From the NCBI GenBank assembly GCA_964030475.1, contig CAXIPT010000040.1, forward strand, positions 99,213 through 163,212: a DNA stretch of 64,000 bases. Direction: 5' to 3'. This document shows positions 47,676 through 58,144 of the stretch, one piece after another. A program made the position numbers and the translations under genes. A model generated the notes under the pieces. It saw only the letters and a program-made list of their open reading frames with translations. It was not told the DNA's origin and searched no databases. Position 1 is the first letter of the stretch. The number at the start of each line of letters is the position of its first letter. Origin of the DNA: Tethya wilhelma (taxonomy: Eukaryota; Porifera; Demospongiae; Tethyida; Tethyidae).

Positions 47676-47960
47676 CAAGTGCATCCCAGTATTTCATGTT
47701 CAAATACTTTGGATGAAGGTTATTGAAAAACTCTTCCTCTTCGGGTTTTTCATCAAATTTGTGTGCATTCTGTGAAGTGATTTGTGCAGATGAGTAACAA
47801 TGATGGTAAATTATCAGAATGAACAATGAACCATGCATAACTTCACCTTAGGAAGACTTAGTTCAATGTAGTGTGGTCGATATGCATATACATCAGAATC
47901 TGTCTGAGCTTGAGGATTAATTTCATGACCAACTATACTGATTATTTCCTCTTCATCAAT
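47676..47960 (-). CDS. Two exons of an unrecognised gene
   Basis: Exons 47847-47960 (114 nt, phase 0-0) and 47676-47769 (94 nt, phase 0 to 1) have good acceptors (gttatag, cttcacag) and donors (gtgaag, gtaag). They read DEEEIISIVGHEINPQAQ, YRPHYIELSLPK, then NAHKFDEKPEEEEFF and NNLHPKYLNMKYWDALG. I do not recognise the family. They lie downstream of the RecQ exons on the same strand and could belong to that gene or to a separate one; no helicase motif is present. Confidence 0.45.
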
Positions 47961-48249
47961 CTATAACACATATATGCAACATGATTGTGACTACTGATGC
48001 TGACCTTAATTATGATCAAGAATGGCCTGCATAGATTACGTATCATATTAATAAATTATCACCTTGCAGTTTGTTGAAGAATTATAATACTATAGTTTTA
48101 AAATCATAATAATACATATATTACATTATATACATGCAGCTGTACAATGAGGATATAGATTTTGTTAGGATTATAGGTGATTTTTGTACTTCATGGCTGA
48201 AAGCATTTACTTTGAAGTCATTAAGTGTGTACATCAATATCATTATATT

Positions 48250-48958
48250 CCCAGTACGGTAGTACTGGGTACACAGGAATGGCACGGATGGCCCATTAGC
48301 GCAATACAAATATTCACGCGAATAACTCTACAAAAACTGAGCGCTTAGCACTAAAAGGCTTCTTAGCTCTTTCTCTTTCTAATGAGCCCAAAAACATGGC
48401 CTAAAAACATCGCTAAAGTAACAAACACAAATATGCCAAACCTCCAATTTTCTCCATCTTCTTCTTATTCTTCTTCTTCTTCTTCTTCTTTTTTTTCTAT
48501 CTTGGCTCAACTTTTCTCAGAGACTATTCACTTTTAGAAGCTGATTCTTGAACGGATGAACTTGGTTTCTTCCGGTACAGTCGCTTTTGCCATCGGTTTT
48601 TAGCGCCTCTCATTGAGTAGCTAGATACAAGGCAAAAAGCGCCTCCTCCATATGGCCGCCATTAATTTCTACACTTATGAATAATTCATTAGCTTCTAGA
48701 AAATTCGAATTGACAACCCTTTTCACACACAAAAGTGTGCGTTATTTGGAATTAAATGCACTGAAGTTCCTGGAATTATTTTGTAATACCTGGTTGCTCT
48801 TCTTAAGAGATGAATCAGGACTTTGACTATCATAACATATAGAAAGACAAGTAAATCTTATGATACAGCTCCTGCCTCCAAATGACAGATGTGTGTTTCA
48901 CTTCAGTATCAAGCAGGCTACACCCTGACAACAAGTTGTGACTTCAAGTAGATCTACA
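48250..48958 (-). mobile_element. Hairpin-tailed repeat (family B), copy 3
   Basis: Inverted copy, close to copy 1 (3776-4608), with the hairpin at 48250-48269. It lies just downstream of the RecQ exon carrying the DEAH-type motif, presumably within the following intron. Confidence 0.75.
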
Positions 48959-49008
48959 TTACATGCACATCATTCACCACATCCACAACAGAGTATAGAC
49001 TAACACAC

Positions 49009-49486
49009 CATTCCCATATGCAGTGAGCTTCATCTACAGCTACCATACACAACTTCTTAGCAAAAGCTCTGTCCTTAAACAGATCCCTCCATGGAGAAAC
49101 AATGATAGTTTCGGGGGAAGTTAAAACTACAACAAAACAAATAGGTTAAGCAGATGCACTCTTCCACACGAAAAATATGACTAACCAAACTGATATTCTC
49201 CAGAACAAACACTCGAAAATGTACATCCCTTATCAATTCTAACGGCACTGAGTCCAACGGATCGCAACTGTTTAACCTAACAAGACAGATCACATGCATA
49301 CACACATCAACGCTAAGTCCTAATCACTACACGTACACGCTACCATATATACCTGCTGATCCATCAAGGAGACAAGAGGACTAATGATCACAGCACATGA
49401 GTCACCAAGGACCAATGGGCCGAGAAACATACAGAGGGTTTTACCGGATCCAGTAGCCATACGAACAAATACATCTCTGCCATGCA
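49009..49486 (-). CDS. RecQ-like helicase, motifs I-II (contig end)
   Basis: Three exon segments in phase: 49353-49486 (cut by the N at 49487), 49186-49276 and 49009-49126. They read HGRDVFVRMATGSGKTLCMF (Walker A), then ISPLVSLMDQQ, VKQLRSVGLSAVRIDK, LTSPETIIVSPWRDLF and MVAVDEAHCIWEW. DEAH is the Walker B motif and is followed by the Cys typical of RecQ. The protein would unwind DNA in the 3'-5' direction. The first 102 bp of coding sequence at the contig end are repeated at 55281-55382, where the N-terminal part continues. Exons after motif II were not found, so the copy is partial or scattered. Such RecQ-like genes are often multicopy in invertebrate genomes. Confidence 0.75.
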
Positions 49487-49487
49487 N
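49487..49487. other. Assembly gap (single N)
   Basis: This N ends a contig in the middle of the RecQ Walker A exon. The same exon restarts at 55281. Confidence 0.9.
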
Positions 49488-50102
49488 AGCTGTCCATCAA
49501 TCAGCGAGTATATATATCACTCCTATCACTCAACCATCTCTCACTCCACTTCACCCCATTTTGTATATTACTTGTCCACATGCTGTAAAGCAATAATTTA
49601 TCTATTAATAATCATAATAATATAATAAACCATATTATGCATATTGTCAAAAATGCCCACAAAGCAAGGTCAACGTACATTGTATATATAATATGTGGAC
49701 ACATTTTTAGCATGAATATAGATTGTTGATACAAAATTAATGAATAACTATGTACTGTATTTGAAGACCGATGTTATCGTGTGTTTTGGATTAAGCAAAA
49801 TTTAAATCATTAATTTTTGGTCATCATTATAAGAACATAATATTATTCTATCATGCAAGGAGTTACATGATTAGAATGACTTGTGTAACATAGTATAACA
49901 TAACATTAATATTAAAATTATGGTACATGCATGCATCATTTACAGTAGATAAATTTAACCATAATAGATAATCGAAATTATCATTAATAATTTCATTATG
50001 AGCGTAATAATAATTATCTATGTTAGTACATGTACGCACCAGGCCGGCTTCGTACGTACTGACTGGTATGCGCGCGCATGACTTTGTATGTGTCAAACAT
50101 TA

Positions 50103-50172
50103 TAGTGGGCGGGGCTATAGTTGCAGTGCTATCAAAATCCACACCCACTGACACAGCGCAAAACTATAAAAG
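50103..50172 (+). promoter_or_regulatory. Candidate promoter (GC box plus TATA)
   Basis: GGGCGGGG (50107-50114) and TATAAAAG (50165-50172) lie about 50 bp apart, 133 bp before the ATG at 50305. Confidence 0.45.
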
Positions 50173-50304
50173 CAGTAAGTCAATCTAGCTCCATGCAAAG
50201 TCGTCGGGACAATTTTCGGCAGCCTGAGTTCACAATCATTGATTGCCAATAAACTGAAGGACAAATTAAATCCAAAATCACAACAATTGATTACTAAGTC
50301 GAGA

Positions 50305-52123
50305 ATGTCCAATATTGCTAAACGAACTCGCTCCAACTCCAAGTCAACAAACATGGCAGCACCAGTTCCTAAAAGATCACGGCAAATGTCTAAACCCTAA
50401 AAAACTAAGAGCTCTTCAGCAACTGACTTTATCAAGCCGGTAATTAATTATAATTATGGAGATGTAATTCATTGTTACAAAATTATTATTTTAATACGTG
50501 CGCATGCATGACATTACACCATAGTTATAACTATAATAGTATTACAAGGACGTGTGGCTCACTTCGCTTGCCACGCTCCTTGCATGTGTATATTAAAAGT
50601 ACAGTGCTTCCAAGGTAGTCAGGGAAATTTTTTATTTTGTTATATTTCTATCAAAATGAATTTAGTAACACTTCAAATGCATGAATTTACCAGTTAAAAC
50701 GTTCAAAATCCTGTCTCTTCGAGAATTCTTGCTTGTCAGTATAGCCAATACTTAAGCGCGTGTACCGCGTGACGTCACTACGAAATTGTGACGTCCATTT
50801 TCTCTGTTTGATCGCATGACTATGTACGAGTCCAATTGTACCACGTGACGTCACGTATTTTGCTAGTTTACGTGAATACGTCATCAATTTTGCAATGAAT
50901 CTGCAAATGTAGCTGGATGCGAATAGATCGTTCCGTTTTCCAGCCGTGTTCTTGCTACGAATGAAACAAAGTTGACGAGACTTAACCTACATGTACCCCC
51001 TATCTAAAACTGCGAGGTTTTTTCTTAACTCATTTTGCTTTGCTTATACTATTCTAAAACTTTTGCACCTCAAAATTACAACATTTTTGGTACATTCTGC
51101 ACAACTATCCGCGTATACTTTGGAGTTAAGAATTCGGACCAACGCCAAAAGTTGACCACTTACCGTATCTAGTTGATGTTCAAGGCTTTTTTCTTAACGC
51201 GAAACGGTTCGCTTATACCGTTCTAAATGTGCAGAGCAAAATCACTGCAATAATTGAAGCCATATCTCGCACAGGAAGTAGTGATACGCCCCCTCTTTCC
51301 TGGTGAAGCACCAGAAGTGAGTAATGTTTGTATGTGTATCATCAAACTGCAGTTACATGCCATGAGTGTCTCTGTATTTTGCAAAAAGTACAAAATCAAA
51401 AGTTTCCCTGACTACCTTGGAAGCACTGTATACTAATGTTTACTGCTAGATGTATGCAAGCACAGGCATCTTCTGTTCATAAGGTAACTATGCATTCATT
51501 GTTCCCATTGCAATTTGGCCAGCTCAGCATTTTACCTAGCTACGTGACATCAGACGACCCTTTTCCGACTTCCGCCATTTTTGTAATCAGCTGGCAAAGA
51601 AACTCGTTATCTGGCTAGCTGTGCTTCGTGTACAGTGACAGAGAAGCAGTCTCCTAGAAGCAAAAGCTCTTCCCTTGCTACTGCTTTTTTGTGAAGGATT
51701 GGCTGCTCTACCACGCTTCTTTGTCAGCCTGATACGGATGCCACTGCCAGTAAGCCTTGTCAGCGATCTCAAAAACAGTCAGCCATACTTGTAGCGCCTG
51801 TGATTCTATCCTAGGCTAGCACTATCTAAGCTAGCTGTCTAGGCACACTTTTCATAGCTTATGTTCTCCACAGTCCAGAGAACAAGCAGCTTTTAGTTCT
51901 AGGTCGCATTACTTCCGGTGACCCTCCGTAACACACGGACGGACACACGGACAGACAAAACTTTGCTTAATATGATGGTGATGGTAGCTAAACATGCATT
52001 CCACAATACAAACTATATAGTCATGGTTGTTACTATATTATTATCTTGCAGGATGATCCACCTCAATCTCCAAAACAACATAATATTATACTTCCAGATG
52101 ATGATCAACCTGACAACACATTG
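50305..52123 (+). CDS. Unknown small-exon gene, 5' part
   Basis: Exons 50305-50439, 51275-51316, 51466-51483 and 52052-52123 are all phase 0-0 with GT-AG borders. Exon 1 reads MSNIAKRTRSNSKSTNMAAP then VPKRSRQMSKP. A TAA (50398-50400) follows, after which KTKSSSATDFIKP leads to the donor. Then come EVVIRPLFPGEAPE, ASSVHK (an 18-nt exon) and DDPPQSPKQHNIILPDDDQ. The basic start and acidic later exons suggest a nuclear protein, but no family is recognised. The in-frame TAA may be an error, or may limit the product to 31 aa. The gene then runs into a foldback MITE and the 153-N gap, so its 3' end is missing. Confidence 0.4.
50766..50860. promoter_or_regulatory. Cluster of CRE-like TGACGTCA sites
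   Basis: TGACGTCA at 50770-50777 and 50846-50853, TGACGTCC near 50789, and an overlapping CACGTG E-box near 50843. No start codon with support follows on either strand, so the target is unclear. Confidence 0.4.
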
Positions 52124-52187
52124 GTACAGGAAATTAAGCAATACAATAATACATTATGCATCATATTAATGATACGACTATAATATT

Positions 52188-52425
52188 ACAAGTAAAAAAA
52201 ACATTGGAAATGTAGTGAGACACAGGAATGGCTAAATTGTAAAAAGAACGCAAACAAGATAGAATGGCTGTTGAGAGTGTGTGCAGAATTCTTCCTGTAT
52301 GGGCTGCATTTAACAATCTCCTTATTGAGTCTCTCATTTTGCCCACAGGAAGAATTCCTTACACACTCTCAACAGCCATTCCATCTTGTTTGCGTTCTTT
52401 TTACGATTTAGCCATTCCTGTGTCT
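52188..52425. mobile_element. Foldback MITE (family A), copy 2
   Basis: Left arm and most of the right arm, running into the 153-N gap. Confidence 0.75.
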
Positions 52426-52578
52426 NNNNNNNNNNNNNNNNNNNNNNNNNNNNNNNNNNNNNNNNNNNNNNNNNNNNNNNNNNNNNNNNNNNNNNNNNNN
52501 NNNNNNNNNNNNNNNNNNNNNNNNNNNNNNNNNNNNNNNNNNNNNNNNNNNNNNNNNNNNNNNNNNNNNNNNNNNNNN
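52426..52578. other. Assembly gap (153 N)
   Basis: A run of Ns between two copies of the same foldback element, which is the likely cause of the assembly break. Confidence 0.95.
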
Positions 52579-52795
52579 ACAAGTAAAAAAAACATTGGAA
52601 ATGTAATGAGACACAGGAATGGCTAAATCGTAAAAAGAACGTAAACAAGATGGAATGGCTGTTAGAGTGTATAAGGAATTCTTCTTGTGGGCAAAATGAG
52701 AGACTCAATAAGGAGATTGTTAAATGCGGCCCATACAGGAAGAATTCTGCACACACTCTAACAGCCATTCCATCTTGTTTGCGTTCTTTTTACAA
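52579..52795. mobile_element. Foldback MITE (family A), copy 3
   Basis: It starts with acaagtaaaaaa and contains both arms. The last part of the right arm, after tttttacaat, is missing. Confidence 0.75.
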
Positions 52796-52891
52796 TTACA
52801 CATATTGTAGCAATTTGGGCGTATTCACATATACACACATCATTAATTCATTAAATAGAAAACTTGTATACTGGGGGAAGATTGCGATTGA

Positions 52892-54447
52892 ATGATGGAA
52901 TCCATCTATTTGGTCATCTTAGCGATAGCAGGGTGTATTTCTGAAGCAGAAGGTAAAACATACAAAACTGTAAATGTGTAGTCTACACTCAGATTAAAAA
53001 ATAAAAAAAATTAAAAATAAAAAAAAATATTGTGCATACAGTACTTGCAACATAGAGAGAGAAACTATAATTATGATAAACTACACTGACTATAACTCTC
53101 AAGAATCAAATATTGGCTTTCATACAGCTTTGGCTCAGTGTTCAACTGTGAGACCTATTCGCCACTCTCTTCATCCTGGGGGAAGACAGTCATTGGATGG
53201 ATCATTACCAAATGGAGGATGTACATCAGTGAATGATGATGGTGACATATGCAACCTTCAAGATGGTGGTACAAGTGTGTTGGTTGATAACACCATACTA
53301 CCACTCAATGGACTAACTGGTGACTGGGCTAGAGATTTGTACACAATGGAGAGACCAGTTGGAAGCAGACTCTCCCTTTCTATTGGCTTTGACTTTGGTA
53401 CTTCAGTTGGAGTGAGAAGAGTGGAGCTGGTATTGTACAACTGTAGACAACGACAAATAATGGCTAATAGAATAGAGGTTTATACAGAAAGGGGTAACAA
53501 CAATTTTCCTCGATCAGATCCAACACAAGGAGGTACTTTAAGTGGAGAGAGCAATCTTGACAATGCTGATTCATGTGAAAACCTATATAAAGTTTGCATA
53601 TCTCTAAGTGGAGATTCTTCACAGTACTATATTGTATTCCCGACTTCTACCAGAGTGTATCTAGCTGAAACAATATTCTACACTGACTCTTCACCATGTG
53701 GTCCTGATACTCTCATCAGTGAATCAGTGACCCCAGGCGCCTGTCCACCAGCAACTACTGCACCAGTCACACCAAACACCACTCCATCAGCCTCACTGGG
53801 AACTACCATAACACCAGCTACTGAAGATCAACTAGAGCCCACCACTGTTGAAGGTATAGATTGAATACCTAATACATGATCATGTAAATGGTGCCTGCTA
53901 ATACAGCTAGTGTATAGCTAAAGAATACTAGCAACTTACAAACAATCTATACAACCACTATACAAGTACTATAGATATATCAATGGTATAACCTTGTAGC
54001 TTTATGATCAATACTTGTATTAAATACTTAATTATATCAGGCACAACATCACCTCCACCCACAGAAGAACAAACAACACCAGCCGACTTGATGACACAAG
54101 CAACAACACATGGTGATGGTATGACACAGACTGAACTGACAACACCAGCTCTGACCCAGGCTGATAATTCATCCTTGCCAACCTCCTGTCCCAGCACAAC
54201 TGTCAATTCAGCAGTGACTGCACTCATTGCTACTCTCATCATAACCATCTCACTGGCTACTGTCATTGTGGCTCTACACATCCCTCTCTATGTGAGCTAC
54301 AAACATCTTCTGACACCATCAACTAAAGTGAGCAAGGAAACAACTGCTCCACCCGAGGAGGCCACATATGAACAAACTGATGAGACAAAACACGGAGCAT
54401 TTTTAGAGTTGAGACAAAATGATCCTGAGGCTAGAGTCACAGGATGA
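52892..54447 (+). CDS. Type I membrane protein, mucin-like stalk
   Basis: Three exons, 52892-52952, 53056-53853 and 54041-54447, joined in phase 1, encode about 420 aa. Exon 1 is a signal peptide (MMESIYLVILAIAGCISEAE). Exon 2 is a phase 1-1 extracellular module of about 220 residues with some eight Cys (QCSTV, GGCTSVN, DICNLQDGG, LYNCRQ, DSCENLYKVC, SPCGPD, GACPP) and RVYLAETIFYTD, then a Thr/Pro-rich stalk. Exon 3 continues the stalk (TTSPPPTEEQTTPADL), crosses the membrane (TALIATLIITISLATVIVAL) and ends in a charged cytoplasmic tail of about 60 residues with YEQTDETKHGAF. No stops or shifts are present. It is likely a surface receptor or adhesion protein; the ectodomain family is not recognised. 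The tail Tyr could be a phosphorylation site. Confidence 0.8.
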
Positions 54448-54607
54448 ACAGCAGAGGAATCAACATGAACTTATATATAAGTACATCAACAATATAGAGT
54501 CAGGAATAGAGTTGTAAACCTGAATCAGTTGTATGCGTGTGCCAAGTGGGTGAAAAAGGGACAAAAAACAAATTGTTACATGTAGGACTTCATAAATGGC
54601 ATACATA

Positions 54608-54838
54608 TTATGCCTTGCCTGATTCATGATCAACGAGTGGGTGAATGCGATTTGTGGGGTATGCACCTTTGCAGCTGAAATCATTCTTTAAAGTGAACTG
54701 GAGTATTTCGTTCAGCCACTGGTAACCAAGAGGAGCATTACAGGCTTTAATGTATTCACAAAGAAGGAGCTGAATGAGGTAATGGCTCGTAACTCTAATA
54801 GTGGTGAAGATGTTCGCGTATTTTTCATTCAGAACCAA
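54608..54838 (-). CDS. Unrecognised ORF fragment
   Basis: An open minus-strand frame reading HYLIQLLLCEYIKACNAPLG, YQWLNEILQFTLKNDF and GAYPTNRIHPLVDHESGKA, then stop. The composition looks protein-like, unlike a chance frame. No splice partners or known motif were found, and it may be the 3' end of a transposon-borne gene. Confidence 0.3.
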   Translation of the reverse strand: MVLNEKYANIFTTIRVTSHYLIQLLLCEYIKACNAPLGYQWLNEILQFTLKNDFSCKGAYPTNRIHPLVDHESGKA

Positions 54839-55279
54839 TATGAGGAGGTTGACTTAACTGACCCATATGCAACAGTTTACAAAATAGCTACAAATTGAAA
54901 TTCAATAAAAAAAAACTTTTTTAACAGTGAACGTTAAAAAAATCAATAACTGTAAAGTTAGTTAATTTTTTTTCTATTGCTTTGTAAAAAATCTACAAAG
55001 CAATGCTCATGCATAAACCTATAACATAGCAACTATTATATCTTGAAGACGTAGTCATATCTCATCACAATCACTGGCCTGCTTCAGCCAGGAGCACCTT
55101 GCATGTAATACGTGGTAAAGAATGCCAAACGAACAAACAATAAGTTATCTTCAAGCCAAAGGACCATAGAATTGCTGTACAAATTTGTACATTTCACAAC
55201 TAATGATTAGTGCATGGTTTCTGAGTTTAAGATTTGGTACTGTGTGCAGATTTGGGGCTGTGTGCCTGCATCACTATTA
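54839..55279. other. No supportable feature
   Basis: AT-rich sequence leading to a contig end. The frame open across the N at 55280 on the minus strand is not RecQ sequence. Confidence 0.45.
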
Positions 55280-55280
55280 N
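55280..55280. other. Assembly gap (single N)
   Basis: Junction between the membrane-protein contig and the RecQ N-terminal contig. Confidence 0.9.
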
Positions 55281-55566
55281 TGATCACAGCACATGAGTCA
55301 CCAAGGACCAATGGGCCGAGAAACATACAGAGGGTTTTACCGGATCCAGTAGCCATACGAACAAATACATCTCTGCCATGCAAAAATGACAAAATACTCT
55401 CCAGCTGACCAGGTCTGAAACTATCGTGTTTGAAGTATTTCTTCATACAGTCAAGGGCCTTTTCAATCAAGAAACAGTTGGATCCATCTGGAATTGGCTG
55501 TTGCCTAGCTATAGCAGCTAGAGCTGCACACTCACTACTACACAGGGCTAAATGCTTAGCAGCCAT
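55281..55566 (-). CDS. RecQ-like helicase, N-terminal exon
   Basis: The minus strand starts MAAKHLALCSSECAALAAIA and contains KALDCMKKYFKHDSFRPGQL (RecQ motif 0: the aromatic and Gln of F-R-x-GQ). It continues to SILSFLHGRDVFVRMATG, SGKTLCMF and DSCAVI, and is cut by the N at 55280. The 102 bp 55281-55382 equal 49385-49486, where the frame continues into ISPLVSLMDQQ. The most economical reading is one gene with its first exon spread over two contig ends. The ATG at 55564-55566 is chosen because upstream in-frame sequence has no other ATG. A short upstream ATG frame ending at a donor (55812-55829) does not join in phase. Confidence 0.7.
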
Positions 55567-56166
55567 TACATGCACAGTATACACAACTTTTTCAAATTCA
55601 CAACAGCTAATGCAAATCCAAATTTGAACTACCCAATCACACTCCAAGTGTCAGTTAGTACACGTACACGTACCCGGAGATACAGGCATAAATTAATATT
55701 ATTATAAAGAAGTTGTAAACAGTTAATAGAGACTCTTTTACAGACCATGTCAGTTCCAGGGTTCAATAGAAGTATACACGGGACAACTGTTACATAACCA
55801 CTGAGACTGACCTTAGCCAAGAACTCCATGGTAGTAGAGTTTCGCTCCCTTGAGCTCTGAGGCTCAGCCTCCTCCGGAAAGACTGATTTGACAATTGAAA
55901 GCTTGGAAGAGCACAAAATTTTAGTCGCTGTACACACTGACAGTCATAGCACCGGTACACCATAACAACAAACAGCCCTTAAATCGCCATTTTCTTGCTC
56001 TCGTATTCGCTCTAGGAGACTAAATACAGCTTTTATAAAGTGGCTCACCTTTGTTTGTTTAACGAGTCACAAATGCGTGGGCAGCAACCGCTTAGTGCCA
56101 AAACGCGGGAAATATAAATTCCTTCCAGTCAATAACGTGTCATCGCTTTCGTCATTCACGTGATAT

Positions 56167-56232
56167 TTGGTACCAGGCCTTCCCCCCGCAAAATAACATA
56201 ACTAAAAAGGGGAAGGCCTGGGAACGAGGCTA
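56167..56232. repeat. Tiny hairpin element ending in GGAACGAGGCTAA
   Basis: CAGGCCTTCCCC and GGGGAAGGCCTG form 12-bp arms with a spacer of about 23 nt, followed by GGAACGAGGCTAA. It has the same right flank as 37517-37605. Confidence 0.6.
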
Positions 56233-56233
56233 A

Positions 56234-56385
56234 TGGCTTAGTACAACCATAGCTAAGCTCAACTAGCTACAAAAGAGAGTGACTAAGGCTAAAGCAAAAA
56301 CAAAAATATACAAAAACCAAGGTTAATTAAATATTCATAAAATCTAATTAAATATGCATAATAAATTTAGGCCCTAAAGAGTTAA
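56234..56385 (+). mobile_element. Right-end fragment of TTAA element beta
   Basis: Matches 62177-62331 with moderate divergence and ends GGCCCTAAAGAGTTAA. The left part is absent. Confidence 0.65.
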
Positions 56386-57305
56386 TCGGTTTTTGCTTCC
56401 ACAACTTTAAATCATTGTTATAATAATTCCTCTTGTACTATTCACCTTTTTGTGTGCGTGTGTTGAGCTTTGCTGAGCACTACCCAATTCCTTCTAGGTA
56501 AGCATCATGTAGCATGTGTACGTACAGTGGGTTACAGTTGTTGTTAACCACGTACAAGGTGAAATAAGAGTACATATTGAGTGTACCAATGTGTATTTAG
56601 ATGTGTCCTCTATTTGGGGGAAAAAAGCACACTCTCAGTGTATGCTGTGTTGCCTTAAATTGCTTTGTATTCTTTTCTCCAGTTTCTCTTTGCCATTGTA
56701 AAGCAGTTGTTTACTACCAGGCTGTTCTCTCATCTTTTGCTATGTATTCAAAGCTTAAGCCTAGAGTTCTAATCGTGGTTAGGTCTGTTGGATTGAATCT
56801 TACATTGTGTTTATATTCAGGAATTGTTGTACATAACAATAAAGGCACCAATGGTGCACGAGTCTTGTCACACTTACCAGATAGAGCAAATGTATATATA
56901 CTGTATGTCTAAGTGTATCAAGGCTCACTTATCCACCCAAGCCAAGATAAGTTCCAGCACAAGTCACAAACAGCTACTGTTTTCAGATGGTTTTAAATAT
57001 AAAAATCTTGTGGCCAGCCAATGTGTACCTGTGTCTGTGTCAGTCGACCCCTTTCTAGGTTGCCAAGCACCATACACCATGCACTAACTGTAGACTAAAA
57101 GGAACAGTAGCACCAAACAGCATCGCATCACTAATTCAACACAAACTCTAGACAATGCACACTTAATTATTAGGAGTGTGCCAAAGCGCCCCAAAACTTA
57201 GCAACCTCTACATTTTTGCCACTTGGTAGCAGAGCTACAAAGCCCTTGGACAAATAAAGACAGCTTTGGCCATTTTTGTTTGTTACTAGTGCTCGATTTA
57301 GCTGC

Positions 57306-57537
57306 TACCGTATAGCGGGAAATTTTCGCAGGTCCAAATATTCGCGATAAAGCATGAAGGAACGCTACTTCGTTTGTGGTTCAAATTTTCACAGATTCCA
57401 GTTCTACATCCAGCAATGATATATGTGCGCAAGTGCTATTTGAGTCATGCATGTGTTCAAATTTTTGCGGTTCTCTTTTGTCGTTAGATTGCCACCTCGA
57501 AAATTTGAATGCTGCAAAAATTTCCCACTATACGGTA
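57306..57537. mobile_element. TACCGTATAG MITE, second subfamily
   Basis: Termini TACCGTATAGCGGGAAATTT and, complemented, TACCGTATAGTGGGAAATTT. It shares the outer ten bases with copies 12304-12540 and 21316-21509 but has a different interior. TA target. Confidence 0.75.
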
Positions 57538-58144
57538 TGTATGCTCTGTATATAACTACGTAGCCGGTAAGATTCAGTACCTATGCGGCCTATTATCATT
57601 GGTTGATACACCTGGGCCATACATAATAGTATGATGTGTACTCATTTCACAGACATCTCTCCTGTTCTAGGGCTTGGTTAGTGTAAGTAGCTGTCATTAT
57701 ATTTGCTTTGTCTGTCCTGTACTCCCTGATAGATAATTGAGCAAAACTATGTACACTATATTCATGGTTTTGAAACCCACAAGTATTGTTAAGCAATGAT
57801 GTCTATATAATGGACAGCTCTAACTCCCAGAGCAAGAGAGGCAACTGGAGTTGTTGCTTAGTGTTGATTCTAAGAAAGCCAGTTGGCTGCAATTATGCAA
57901 AGAAGAGAACATGTTTAATTGATAGAGCAGCATCCTGCCAGTGTATTTTGAGTTATTGGGGCGAGCCTGAGTGAGCCTCAGATAGCAAGTAGTACGTTGG
58001 GTGGGTCTGTCTGTCTGTCATCGTTGGGTCTTGTACGCTCACTTAAACTAATTTTAGCTAACATAATTATCATGTACCATGCATTACGTAATTGCTAGCA
58101 TTACTAACGCATGTGCAGCACCAACTTTTACCTAGAAACTGTAG
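57536..58144 (+). repeat. Inverted duplication, arm 1
   Basis: Mirror image of 60013-60579. This arm has an extra block of about 43 bp near 57645-57688 (ttcacagacatctctcctg...) and at least one substitution. It begins at the edge of the TACCGTATAG MITE. Confidence 0.85.

Noticed and set aside
57786..57974. 62-codon frame present identically at 57786-57974 and 60183-60371
   Set aside because: It is duplicated because the DNA is an inverted duplication. It has no motif, no splice support and a composition typical of repeats.
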